Below are positions 1 through 11,595 of a stretch of 64,000 nt of DNA, in pieces (within the stretch, counting starts at the first letter, position 1; each line of letters opens with the position of its first letter). The stretch covers positions 5,394,001 through 5,458,000 of the forward strand of contig CM041465.1 in assembly GCA_023213395.1 (NCBI GenBank), written 5' to 3'. This stretch comes from Cycas panzhihuaensis (lineage: Eukaryota; Cycadophyta). The translations under genes were made by a program, and so were the position numbers. Under the pieces are notes generated by a model. It was not told the origin of the DNA. It saw only the letters and a program-made list of their open reading frames with translations, and did not search any database.

Positions 1-758
1 AACAAGCCCTGGCATCTGGAAGAGCAGGGCATTGCAGAAGACATCCAAGGTGCTGGATTATGAATTTGCCCAAGAGGTTCCTTCCAAGGGCCTTGATTCC
101 TCAACACACTCAGCAGACATACCATCTATTCACATATCTGGCAACACTCCCAGCTTTTTTTTTTTTTTGGTGAAAAAAAACATGAGAACAGGCCAAATTT
201 TGAAGGCCTTCGATACAAAAAAATTTTCTGAATATTTTTCACATAAGATGAGTACATTTCAATAGAAAAAAAATATGACCTTTATCCACCTGTAGATCTG
301 CAAAAAAACTTGAAATAGAGTCACTCCTGGCCAAGGAGGACTCTCTCAACTGCTGTCAGTGATCCTGGTTGCATTTTTGTCCACTGACATACAATAGAGA
401 TGGTCTTCCAGTAATTGGAATCTGATCATAAGCTTTCGTGGACTTTCACCTGCATGCAAATTTATTGTGGTACCACATGTGGAGAAAGTGTCCACTTGAG
501 CAGCATCAACAGGCTTCAAACAGCTACGAAACTTCAAAATAGGCTTGAAAACAGCCTCTCATTAACACCAAAATAGCCCTTTAAAACTTGATAGCAGTTC
601 CATAACAAAATATGCATCAGATATAACTTGAAATGATCTTCAACTTGACAAAGTCATGATACAGGCACATCAAAAAAATTTACAAGGTGTGAGAGCTTAA
701 AAACATGAATGACATGTACTAGGATTTGCAAGAAAGGCCTCCAACTATTGAACCTTGG
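1..758 (-). other. Internal leader of LTR element G, no recognised gene
   Basis: This stretch lies directly downstream, on the minus strand, of the primer-binding site at 759-770, so it should be the internal leader of an LTR retrotransposon whose remainder lies left of the window. A 63-codon minus-strand reading frame at 346-537 has ordinary composition but matches no family I recognise. A poly(T)-GGTGA-poly(A) motif at about 156-180 could be the antisense 3' tail of a retroposon. I see no gag domain here. The assignment to element G is inferred from position only. Confidence 0.35.
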
Positions 759-770
759 GCTCTGATACCA
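759..770 (-). other. Primer-binding site of element G (initiator Met-tRNA)
   Basis: The minus strand reads TGGTATCAGAGC, the standard plant PBS complementary to the 3' end of initiator Met-tRNA. It abuts the LTR end at 771 without a spacer. It shows that the element is transcribed on the minus strand and that its internal region lies to the left. Confidence 0.8.
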
Positions 771-1049
771 TGTTAGGATTAGTAATTTGACAAGCACATC
801 AAACCCTAATGGTGAGCAACAAAAGATGAAGTATGCACAGAATAGACACCATGTTAGAGAATTGGCCAAAACTCAATTATGAACAAGTAAGAGTACATAC
901 TTATAGTACAACCTCACCACTAGAGAAAGAACCCCATTGGACTACTTAGAGGTGGCGCACATATCAAGGTGGCCCACAACTCTAATATAGAATACACAAG
1001 ATAGAGAGAGTTTACATAGGGCTAATGGAATTGAGTATTACACCCAACA
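771..1049 (-). mobile_element. LTR of copia-type element G (279 bp)
   Basis: On the minus strand the block begins TGTTGGG and ends CCTAACA, which are imperfect inverted termini with the expected TG...CA ends. A perfect initiator-Met PBS follows immediately. No second LTR is visible in the window, so this is a 5' LTR whose partner lies to the left or has been lost. The boundary at 1049 is inferred from the terminal motif alone. The sequence to the right is a gag fragment of another element, which suggests insertion into older retroelement sequence. Confidence 0.65.
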
Positions 1050-1277
1050 TAGTATCCCTACATAGATTTTATCATCATCAAGTCCCCATTGGTGTTTAGC
1101 TACAGCTTCAGTGGGAGTAGTTGGAGCACCGCCTACTGAAACATTTGTGGTAGCTATAACTGCAATAGGTGGTGTAAGTTGTAAGTGATTTCTCCATAGA
1201 CCTTCATACTTTGCAGTATTTCTGACACCAGTGAACCACATATCCCAATTTTCTTTCCCTTTTAGAATGCAGTTCAC
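1038..1277 (-). pseudogene. Copia-type gag N-terminal fragment
   Basis: The reading frame carries the hallmark start of a copia Gag (UBN2-like family): a short lead-in, then GKENWDMWFTGVRN, in which the NW..W core is conserved, followed by a segment ending in LW. Copia Gag packages the element RNA. Only about the first 80 residues remain. The frame runs into the LTR of element G at its C-terminal side, so G probably inserted into, or recombined with, this older gag. No protease, integrase or RT of the same element can be followed. The family call rests on the short NW..W motif and its spacing. Confidence 0.5.
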
Positions 1278-1463
1278 ATTTTGCTTGAACTGTGAAGATA
1301 TGGTGTCTTTTTAGAAGGGAAGAAATGAACAAGGGACTATAAAAGTGATGGTAATAAATGGCCGATCACTATTTATAAATGGGAAATATAATGAAGTAGT
1401 GTAGCAAAAGGAAGAAGAAGTGAGAATGGTTGCTCAAAGATGAAGGGAGCAACTTAGAGAAAA

Positions 1464-1600
1464 GTCACCAACACTTGTGATAAATATTAACCTGACGCAG
1501 TAGGAATATGAGAAGCACTATGATAAAAATTGGTCACTAACGCTTGTGGAAAATATTAACCTGACGTAGCAGGAATATGAAAAGCATTATGATTGTGATT
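1464..1600. repeat. 69-bp direct tandem duplication
   Basis: Two consecutive units start with GTCAC at 1464 and 1533 and share blocks such as AATATTAACCTGACG and AGGAATATGA. They differ by scattered transitions. No coding function is seen. It lies in sequence that I cannot assign to a particular element. Confidence 0.7.
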
Positions 1601-2989
1601 ACACTATGGATCACTTTTTACAAATAAGTAAGTGATCAATATACAAGATTGTAGGCCAATGTAGAAGCTGACATCATTGAGTTTACACAACTTGAAACTC
1701 AAATGTAGGATGTGTAATCAACCCAATAACCTCTAACTTGTGTCCAACATGTAGTTGAGGTTGTTGAAGGGATGCCTAGGCTTCTAGTAGAATTAAGTTG
1801 CCCTTCACCCGCGATACCCACAATTGTGCTTGGTGATGAAATCTAAGTCACAACGGAGCCTAGGTACTCCTAATCCTCACCTAGTTCACCAATGAGCAGC
1901 TATATACCTCCTCTAAAGAGTGGTACATGCATACCCATGGCTATGATGGATATTGGATTAGGTATATTTTAATCTTGTATTAAAGTTCCAGTTTTCTTGG
2001 TTGGTTATCAGGATGATCCCTGATTGAGGCACGATGGCATGGCTAACCAAACTTCACAAATATTCCAGTTTAGTCTAGTCCCAACTTAAAACCCATACCT
2101 CCTTTATGGCATTGTATTCTTCCAACCAAGGTATCTCAACCTTGGTGAGTGTGTGAACATGTAGAAGATGGCAGAAAATAGTGTACGTGATGCGTTCCTT
2201 TTAAGAAGAGTGAAAAGATTATCGAATTGTATCAAACACACATTTAACTGAAAATAGAATGCTTGCTTAGAGTGTTTGCTTGGAGTGACTGCTTGTAGTG
2301 TCTTTAGAGTGATAAAATTCAATGCTAATAAGTAAGTAAGAACACCAGATATTTCTCTAATCCAGGTGTTTTTTCTCACTTTTACAATGGGCTTTTAAGC
2401 CTTATAAAAAAAAGGAAGAAATTTTCTTCACTAATTTTTTTTTTTTGGTTAATACAAAAAAAATAGTCTTCACTAAATCAGTAATAACTTTCTCCCATGA
2501 TGTCAAAATGGGGTGCCAATTTTTGTGCTGTGAACTAGACTCAGAGCTTCATCTTTAGGAACTGGAATTAGATCCAAATTAGTTCTGGAAATTTTTTGAC
2601 AGTCCCACAAAATTAGGAAATTATATTTTTCTAGAATTCTTACTAAAAATAACTGATGTTCACTAAAATAGCAATAAATTCCTCATACGACATCCAAATT
2701 AGGTGCCAGTTTTTGTGCTGGAAAGTATACTCAGATCCTTATCTTTGACAATTAGAATCACTTCAATTGGAGCTCTGTAGAAGATTTTGTAGACCTATGA
2801 AGTTTAGAAATCAAATTATATTTCTACAAAAATTCCAGCTTGTTAATATCTCATTAACACATGATACCATATGAAATTTCCATCATTTTCTGAAATATGG
2901 GCAAGGTGAGAGCATATAATGATAGATATTTTAAATGGCTCAAAATTCTTTAAAAAGTATGGATAAAACCTCCCCTTACAATCATTCTT
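1601..2989. repeat. Unassigned AT-rich region with a ~190-bp tandem repeat
   Basis: No protein domain is recognisable. From about 2471 a unit beginning CACTAAA recurs at 2661. Each copy contains the block GGTGCCA(A/G)TTTTTGTGCTG followed by ACTCAGA..CTTATCTTT-like sequence. A third, shorter and more diverged copy may start near 2845. Repeats of this kind are common in untranslated parts of plant LTR retrotransposons, which is the likely origin. A poly(T)-GGTTAATAC motif at 2438-2460 may be another antisense retroposon tail. Confidence 0.45.
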
Positions 2990-3603
2990 CTAAATGCTGG
3001 AAAAATTTTGGCAGCATTTCCCCTTGTTAAATGGACAAAAAGAGGGGAAAGAAAAGGAAGAATGAGATAGTATGAATGGCCAGCAAAGGATTGGAATCCT
3101 TGGGCCTTACAACTCCTTGTATTATGCTTCCAAACCTACAAAAGAGAAAGGAAAAGTAAACAATACAAAATATGCTATCATAATAACTTGAAAATATTTC
3201 TAAATTCACTTTCACAATCTCCTTCACCACATGGATTATGGGGGAGAAGGAAGTGATGGCTCCATTACAAGTGAAAGTGAGGAATATGAAGGAAGCAAGC
3301 TCTGATACCACATGAAAAGAGTGGATCTATCCTTCATCTCGATGTACTAAATACAAAGGCAAACATAGGAGCAAGATGAGGAGGTAAGAAATGAATCTCT
3401 CACAAAATGGGGAGGTAAGAAATGAATCTCTCACAAAATGGGGAGGTAAGAAATGAATCTCCTCCATTGAGCTTTTACTTTTATATTGAGAGACGAAGCA
3501 TTAGAGTTAGGTGAAATGAAATTACACATAATGCACATGAAAGTGCATTTCACTTAATTGATCTAATTTAAAGTTCACTTAAGACCCTTTTTCGAAGTAA
3601 TCA
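2990..3603 (-). mobile_element. Element F copy 1: LTR, PBS and start of internal region
   Basis: This segment is repeated at 13687-14272 with about 85% identity by eye. On the minus strand it consists of a putative LTR (3603 to 3313, starting TGATTAC and ending TTTTCA), a two-base spacer, the PBS TGGTATCAGAGC (3310 to 3299), and about 310 bp of internal sequence. The internal part gives a 94-codon frame that is also partly open in copy 2, but it matches nothing I know. Within the LTR a 31-bp unit containing GAGGTAAGAAATGAATCTC is present three times (3381, 3412, 3443), against once in copy 2. Both copies look like 5'-end remnants of a non-autonomous or truncated element. Confidence 0.6.
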
Positions 3604-4097
3604 ACTTTACCCTTTTCATTTACCACATTATATCGGGTGCATATGTGATGTTTAGCTTGTATATTGATGTTATTGTATTATCTCTAATTTTAGAACTTGC
3701 ATGTTAAATCTTAGATTTTATTCCTATAACTAGTTGCAAAATAGTTCAGATCTTGTGGCGGTTTAAAGTTTAGGACCTTGTATTCTCAACAGTATCATGC
3801 TGAGTGTCATTTGGTTAAAGGTTTTATCCTTCATTGCTTCACTTGTCTATGACGTTATTAAACAGATGTGGAGGTTTGTTTGCCTAATATTATGCTTGAG
3901 ACAAAAGCAGAATTTAGTGATAGGTTGATGATGAGGAGTTATTAGATGATGAGATATGGATTGCAACCCCATGTTCCATTGATAGATGAAGACCTGCAGG
4001 ATGATAGAAGATCATGGATTAGCATGCCAATCAAAGCTTGAGATAGATACCAACATTCCAGTGAGTACAGATTTATGATGGAGAGCTATATTGAAGC
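3604..4097. other. Unassigned sequence upstream of copia RT scrap
   Basis: I see no domain in any frame. The right half probably belongs to the decayed plus-strand copia polyprotein that becomes recognisable at about 4098. The left half is AT-rich and without features. Confidence 0.4.
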
Positions 4098-4235
4098 AAG
4101 TACCTAGTCAGTTTATAAGTTGGCAAGCTTGTTGCTCAAGATTTCTAGCAGGAAGAAGGATTAAGGTATGATGAGATATTTAGCACTAGTCTCTATGTTT
4201 ATGGTCCATTTGGTCCTTACTTCAGTAGCTTCAGA
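4098..4235 (+). pseudogene. Copia reverse transcriptase fragment
   Basis: Translation of 4098 onward gives GKLVAQDF, a stop, then QEEGLRYDEIFSTS. This is the copia RT start motif (K-A-R-L-V-A-x-G followed by Q-x-E-G-x-D-Y-x-E-T-F). Two in-frame TAG/TAA codons interrupt even this short stretch. The catalytic YVDD and the RNase H are not recognisable, and the distance to the PPT at 4559 is only about 0.4 kb, so most of the RT and RNase H has been deleted. It is the 3' part of the polyprotein of the element whose LTR follows. Confidence 0.6.
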
Positions 4236-4558
4236 TAGTTGGGTATCATGTTGTATTATATTAGTGTTCCTTAACAAAGACTTAAAGAGGCAATTCACAT
4301 GGCTTAAGTGGCTCAACCTCTAGGTTTAGTTAAAGGAATTTAGTTGAGTTGAATGGACAAAGTATCAAGTGCAGAGAGAGTTGTATGGTTGTAGGTTTAT
4401 TGGAGCATTTCCAAAGAATTGAGCACATACAAGGCATGGCACCATTACATCTGATTGATGATTACTACATTGACGTTCATGCATATTGGGTTGAGTAAGG
4501 TTATCCTTAAGAGGGGATTTATTCCCAATGATAATCCTTATTGCCCCACATTTACATT

Positions 4559-4567
4559 AAGAGGGGA
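4559..4567 (+). other. Polypurine tract of the plus-strand copia remnant
   Basis: AAGAGGGGA lies directly before the LTR start TGTTGAAA. Plus-strand DNA synthesis starts at such tracts. The same nonamer also occurs about 50 bp upstream, at 4509-4517, which may be a duplicated PPT. Confidence 0.7.
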
Positions 4568-4890
4568 TGTTGAAATATGTGACTATACCACCTAATGTAA
4601 AGTAGGCCTCCTATTTATATGCCTAATTATGAGATGGAATAGTGTTGATTGTAGTGACCTAATGGATGTAATTATGATTATATTTGGTACTTTAGATCTA
4701 TAAATATAGATCAAAGTCTATCTTTATGGAACATCATTTTGTCATAATATGAATATTATTTATTTGTGGGTTTTCACCCGTAAGGGTTTCCCACGACAAC
4801 ATGGTGTCTTATGTGATCTGCTTCTGCTTGTTATCTGCCTGATGTGAAAGATCCTATCGACCTTGTTTGCTTCAGTTGAATTTTCTAACA
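4568..4890 (+). mobile_element. 3' LTR of copia remnant (323 bp)
   Basis: The block starts TGTTGAAA and ends TTTCTAACA, a near-perfect terminal inverted repeat, and is preceded by a polypurine tract. A TATA-like box (CTATAAATA) lies at 4698-4706, where the U3 promoter is expected. No matching 5' LTR was found in the window. The nearby RT scrap at 4098 has the same orientation, so the two belong together. Confidence 0.7.
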
Positions 4891-6272
<1,382 letters not shown>

Positions 6273-6274
<2 letters not shown>

Positions 6275-7180
6275 TTAAATCTGAAATAAAATAAGAAGAA
6301 CCTGGTAATGTAGCTGTGGCAAACTTGTAGTAGATTGACTTTAAATTCTTCTAGTAAGTAGATATATTGTAGTATAACTTCTCCAAGAGGCTTGTTAAGC
6401 TGAATATGCACAAAAAACTGGCACAGATCTGAAAGAAAAACTTGAATAAATGAATCAAATATACCAAAAGTGGTCAAATATATGATAAAATATGTAGATC
6501 TGGAGTAAATATTACATAGATCTAGAGAAAATATTGCAGATCTGAAGAAAATATTGCAGATTTAAAGAAAATATTACAGATCTAAAGAAAATATTGCAGA
6601 TCTAAAGAAAATATTGTAGATATAAAGAAAATATTACAGATATGAAGAAAATATTTCAAATCTAGAGAAAATATTATAGATCTAGAGTAAATATTAAATA
6701 TATAAATAAAATAAACCAGAAAATGGTCACATATTTAATAAAATATACATATAAAGAATATATAGCATAGATTTGGAGAGAACTTGAATAAATATTGATT
6801 GCAGCTGTGTTCCTACATAGATATAAAAAAAATATTGACTAAGTAGATAAAATATGCTTGAAAATGATTAAATATTTGATAGAAATATGTAAAACTTATC
6901 GATAAAACCTCTATAGAGTGATAAAAACTTAATATTTGCTAATTGTAGCTATGCTTCTGTACATATTTAAAAAAATATCTAAAATATATTTGTTATTTCA
7001 TAAGTATAACTCAAGAATAATCATATCTCTACAAAAAATACAAGAAACTACTAATAAACTTTTCAGAAATGAATATAACCAATCTTTACTTGCTATGAGT
7101 AAATTTACTTCAAAATGCTAATAGGTCTTCTTGCTTTCCAAAAAGCTTTAAATGGAGGTACAACAACCCAGTAATCTATG
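6273..7180. repeat. AT-rich region with a 20-bp minisatellite at 6496-6700
   Basis: From 6521 to 6700 nine units keep a strict 20-bp register with consensus TCTAAAGAAAATATTGCAGA. A slightly longer first unit precedes them at about 6496. Units differ by one to four transitions. The rest of the region has no recognisable coding content. Its right side (up to 7180) should be internal leader of element D, because it lies behind the iterated PBS of D on the minus strand. Confidence 0.75.
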
Positions 7181-7286
7181 CTCTGATACTAGATGTAGGA
7201 ACTCAACCAATCTCTGATACCAGATGAAAGAGTAAAACCAAGCTTTGATGTCAGATATAGGAGCAAAACCAAGCTCTGATACCAAA
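7181..7286 (-). repeat. Four-fold tandem PBS array of element D
   Basis: The motif CTCTGATACCA (minus strand TGGTATCAGAG) or a decayed form occurs at 7181, 7212, 7243 and 7274, exactly 31 bp apart. The spacer contains GAGNAAAACCAAG-like sequence. The copy next to the LTR (7273-7284) is a perfect TGGTATCAGAGC and is separated by two bases from the LTR start at 7287. So the whole PBS region of the element, not just spacer sequence, has been tandemly multiplied. A related array with 29-bp period follows the LTR of element E at 16198. Confidence 0.75.
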
Positions 7287-7292
7287 TGAAGG
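7287..7292 (-). mobile_element. Short end of the element D LTR, cut off by copia A
   Basis: Six bases, TGAAGG on the plus strand, are all that is left of element D's LTR on this side of copia A. The rest is at 13312-13686. GAAGG (7288-7292) is the left target-site duplication of copia A and recurs at 13307-13311. Confidence 0.75.
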
Positions 7293-7511
7293 TGTAGGAA
7301 TCTGCATCTCAATCAACCAGTGAAAACTCCAAGATCATAAACGGTATCATGAGATACCTTCTCTTTTATTGAACCAAAATATAAAATACAAAGTGTTTAA
7401 ATACTCATAAATTCATGAGTATAAAGCAAGCCAACCGCTAATAATATTATGAAGACACAAACCTTGTAAGTTAACCACTACAAATGTGCATTACAAGTTA
7501 TTTTTCTAATA
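7293..7511 (-). mobile_element. Copia A 3' LTR
   Basis: It matches 13088-13306 base for base in length. The plus strand reads TGTAGGAA to TTCTAATA, where the partner ends TTCTAACA, so the terminal dinucleotide has decayed by one transition. CTCCCC at 7512-7517 is the complement of the polypurine tract. Confidence 0.92.
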
Positions 7512-7552
7512 CTCCCCTATAATGCACATTTAAAAAAATTCCCAAACCTTTC

Positions 7553-9055
7553 TTAAGTAGGTAATGCTTGATCCTTTGTAAATATATTAGCAATTTGATC
7601 TTCTATCATGCAATGTACAAGTTTAATCTGTCCCTCTTGAACCAAATCTTGAATGTAGTGGTGTTTAATCACAATATGCTTTGTTCTTGCATGTAAGACT
7701 GGATTTTTTGATATTTGTATTGTACTTTGATTGTCGTAATTAATTACCATAGGATTACTTTACCTTTGATGTAGATCTTCAAGTAGTCTTCTAATCCAAA
7801 TAACTTCTTGACTTGCCACTTCAGCTACCTTGTATTCTGCTTCTACTGTAGATAATGACACGGTGGGTTGTGTCTTTGTATTCTAAGATATTGCTACTGA
7901 ATCAATGTTGAAGATATAACATATGATACATTTCCTATCTTCCATATCATTAGCCCAACCTGCATCAGAATAGCCAATTAGGCTGCATTTGTTTGAAGAA
8001 TTATAAAAGAGGCCATGATTAATTGTTCCCTTAATGTATATGAGAATTCTCTTGGCAGCATTCCAATGTTCTTGCTTAGGATTTTCTATGAACCTTGAAG
8101 TTAGGTTGACATCATATGTTATGTCTAGTCTTGTATTAGTAAGGTAGATAAGGTTTCCAATAAGCTGACAATATAGAGTGGGGTCAACTGATGTGGATTC
8201 CTCACACTTACTTGGCTTTAATCCAACTTCAATGGGAGTGGCACAGGAATTACAATTACTCATGTTGAATTTTCTTAAGATACCCATAGCATCTTTTCTT
8301 TGAGATATATATATTCCACTTTTATCCTGCCATACTTCAATCCTAAGAAAATAGTGTAATTGTCCTAAGTTCGCCATCTCAAATTCAGAATTCATATCTC
8401 TTTTGAATTCTTGAAGTAACTCATCATCATTACCAATGTAAATTAAATCATCAACATACACTACAACAATCAAAATAGAATCCTTGAAGGTCTTTATGTA
8501 AAGATTTGAATATGAATTACTTCTTTGAAAACCTTTATCCTGAAGATATTTATCAATACTTTCATACCAAGCTCTTGGTGCTTATTTTAGTCCATATAAA
8601 GCTTTTTTGAGTCTACATACCAAGTGTTCATGTCCCTTAACTTCAAAACCTTGAGGTTGAGAGACATAGATTTCTTCATCAACATAACCATTGAAAAAGG
8701 TTGATTTTACATCCATTTGATAGATCTTCTAACCAAGATGAGTAGCAAGAGATAAGATACACCTAATGGTAGTCATCTTAGTAACTGGAGCAAAGGTTTT
8801 TTTATAATCTATACCTTCTTATTGAGCATAGCCCTTTGCAACTAGCCTTGCTTTATATTTGTCAATGGTATCATCAGCTTTGTATTTAGTCTTATATATC
8901 CATTTGGTTCCAATGACATTGTTACCTAGTGGTAATTCAACCACATACCATGTTTTGTTCCGATTTATGGCATCAAGTTCTACTTCCATTGCTTGAGTCC
9001 ATTCATTACGTTTTATAGCTTCCTCAAAAGTTTGAGGTTCATCCTTCTGCATCAC
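7553..9055 (-). pseudogene. Copia A reverse transcriptase and RNase H
   Basis: This is the copia RT with its fused RNase H, which copies the element RNA to DNA. In order on the minus strand one sees the start block KTWYVVELP and [24 protein letters not shown] (9055 to 8819), a stop, the motif for YQMDVKS.F.NGYV.EEIYVSQP, the ALYGLK.APRAWY block, the catalytic YVDDL (about 8448-8459), the FEMANLGQLHYFL block, then the RNase H with SDAGWA and the closing TKHI..HHYIQ and ANIFTKDQALP. Several CAA/TGG-type codons are now stops (for example after GYAQ, and in YGLK.APRAW). YVDD itself is intact. Reading requires at least one frame change near 7880, so no enzyme can be made. Confidence 0.88.
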
Positions 9056-9172
9056 TTAAGACATTAGAGCATAGTTTACCTTAGCTTATGGTCTCGTAAA
9101 TCTTTTGTTAAAGTCACTATCCAAAATATTTTTAGAATTACGACTTCTTTTAAGCCATTTTGGATCCTGTCC

Positions 9173-10332
9173 CTATTGTTGATTTGAGCTTGAATCTTCA
9201 ATTAAATTTATATTTATCTTCCTTTCTGAGGTACCAATCTCAATTAAAAATTCCTTACCTTTGTTGTCTTCACCCTTATATTCACCATGTTCACAAAAAA
9301 TAATATCTCTACTCACAAAGAAAACCTTTGCAATTAGATCATAAAGTCTATAGGCTTTTTGCTCACCTAAATAGCCTATAAAGATACACTTAATGCTTTT
9401 GCTTTCCAATTTTATTCTTTTCTGATCAAGAATATGGGCATAAGCAACATAACCAAAGACTCTTAAATTGCTTACATCAAGCCTCTTACCTATCTATTCT
9501 TCTTCCAGAGTCACATCCTTCAATGCCTTGGTTGGACTTCCACTTAGTAAATATACAATAGTATTTATTGCTTCACCCCAAAAAGAGTCATTTAAATTTT
9601 TTCCTTTTAGCACACATCTTCGCATTTTCACAACCTTCCTTATTTTCCTTTCAGCTACACCATTTTGTTGGGGAGTATAAGTAGTTATAAATTATCTCCT
9701 TATTCTGACTTTGCTGTAAACACCTTAAAGTCATTGGAGATAAATTCTCCCCCTTTATCTGAATGAAGAATTTTTATTTTGAATCCACTTTGTCTTTCAG
9801 ACATAGCTCTGAACTCTACAAATTTGAAGAACGTTTCTAATTTTTCCTTAAGGAAGTAAACCCAAATCTTTCTTGTGAAATCATCAACCAAAATCATGAA
9901 ATATCTTGCTTTTGCATGTGATACATTCTTTATGGGCCCACATAAATCAACATGAACTAATTTCAATGGAGCTTGAGATTGAAAATTGGATTCAAGAAAA
10001 CTGTTTCTATGATGTTTTCTAAAAATACATCCTTCATAAACATCATTGTTACTTTGAATAAAAGTTAGACCACTAACCATTCCTTTCTTTCTTAGGTTGA
10101 TAAGGTTACCATAATTTAAATGTCCATAATAAAGATGCCATAGAATACTATGATTATTAACCGATGTATTCAAAGCAACATTTTGAGGACATAGAGCTAA
10201 TTTGAACAATCTATCTTCAGTCATTTTTCCTTTAGTAATCAAGGAAAAATTTCTTTTCTTATCATAAATCTTGCATTCACCATCATCAAATACTAACCTG
10301 TATCTTTGTTCCATCATTTGGCCAACTGACAA
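9173..10332 (-). pseudogene. Copia A GAG-pre-integrase and integrase
   Basis: This domain pair inserts the cDNA into the host genome. The N-terminal part has LWHLYYGHLNY with both zinc His residues. In the Cys pair the first Cys is Tyr (VYEGC), so the zinc site is damaged. The catalytic core retains two acidic positions, in LVDDFTRKIWVY and LHSDKGGEF. Beyond 9700 the frame breaks. The region with the third acidic residue is degraded, and the C-terminal segment IFIGYLGEQKAYRLYD resumes at 9409-9173. It lies between protease and RT, as in all copia elements. Confidence 0.85.
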
Positions 10333-10431
10333 TAGATTTTTCTTTAATCCTAGAACAAGTAAAACATTGTGAATATCCTTGTTTTCTCCATCATTTATTT
10401 TAATGGAGATTGTTCCCCTTCCTTAAACTTC

Positions 10432-10656
10432 TTAGGTATTGTCATCTCCAAATATAACTTTCCCTTTCTGATCCTTATCAATTTTTGAAAAGGATTCAGT
10501 ATTGTAAGTCATATGTGTTGAGCATTTAGAGTCAATAAACCATTCATCATTTATCAAGGAATTTGCCATTAAACTAGTATAGAATAAACTCTCACCTTTA
10601 GAAGAATTATCTTGGGTATCTGTAATTATGTTTACTGAAAAATAGTTTCTAGCCAA
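10432..10656 (-). pseudogene. Copia A aspartic protease region
   Basis: The segment matches the copia retropepsin region through WFID followed by SKCSTHM and a downstream VIFGDD block. The usual active-site triplet is Asp-Ser-Gly. Here it reads Asp-Ser-Lys (codons at 10525-10533), so the essential glycine is gone even if the frame were open. The Asp is retained. It follows a zinc knuckle at about 10660-10690 whose last Cys is replaced by Tyr. The protease would normally process the Gag-Pol polyprotein. Confidence 0.75.
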
Positions 10657-11595
10657 ATGTCCAAATTTCCCACATTGGTAGCATTGAGGACCATAACCCC
10701 TGCCCCTTCCTTGAGACGTATCTCTACCTAAAGGTGAAGAATTCCAACTTGATCTTGTAGAGTTCCAACCTCTTCCTTGACTTGGCCCTATAGAATTTCA
10801 TCCTCTTCCTTGATTTATACCTGACGAATTCCAACTTCTTCCTTGATAGGATCCTCTTGAGAACTAAAGATTTCATTATACATTTGCTTCTTGAGATCGA
10901 TTCAACCATAAGTTAGAATTTGATGTAAAGGATTGATCTAAATCTTTATTCGTAGCCTTGCTTTTATATTTCTCTTCCACATTGAGTAATATAGACAATA
11001 ATTGATCAACTTTTAAGGTAGACAGGTCCTTGGTTACTTCAATGGTAGTTGCAATGTTTTCAAATTTACTGATTTCACTCACACTTCTTAGTATTTTCTC
11101 GACCATTCTCTGTTTAGAGATCTGTTCTCCCAAATAAACCATTTGCCATTTGATTAACTAGATCTTGCATCTTTATAATGAATTCATTGATTGAATCTGA
11201 AGGCATCATCTTAAATTTTCATAGTTTAATCTCAGATTCTGAAGTCTTTGAGGTATAGCCCCTTCATAACTAGTTTTTAATATGTTCCAAGCTTCATGGG
11301 AGGTAAATGTTCCATATATGCGAGGAAAACTTTGCTCAACTATAGACATATATATAATCGAGAGTGCATTACTATCCTTCCTTGATAGTTCTTCCTTTTC
11401 TAACTCTTGATCAGATGTTAATTTCGTACTAGGCAAAGTTAGGTGAGGAAGATTAAAACTGTGAGTAGCAATGTTCCATAAACCCTTTGATTGTAAGATG
11501 ACTTATATTTGTCTTGACCATGGAAGATAGTAAGATCCATTAAATTTTGGTAGAGACTATTCAATTTGATATGCTGCCATATTTTCTTGCTTCAT
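10657..11595 (-). pseudogene. Copia A gag
   Basis: Gag forms the virus-like particle. Two close ATG codons are possible (11595 and 11578-11580), and the second gives MAAYQIE. The UBN2-type core follows: LPKFNGSYYLPWSRQ (after an early stop), ALSIIYMSIVEQSFPRI (11436-11206), and the EAWNILKTSYEGA.PQRLQNLR block. The ORF breaks near 11160 and resumes at 11142-10876, ending in a zinc knuckle CYQCGKFGHLARN at about 10670. At least two stops and one frameshift are visible. The order and spacing agree with copies B and C in this window. Confidence 0.8.

Noticed and set aside
346-537. 63-codon minus-strand frame with normal amino-acid composition
   Set aside because: No homology recognised, no supporting signals, and it lies in a retrotransposon leader.
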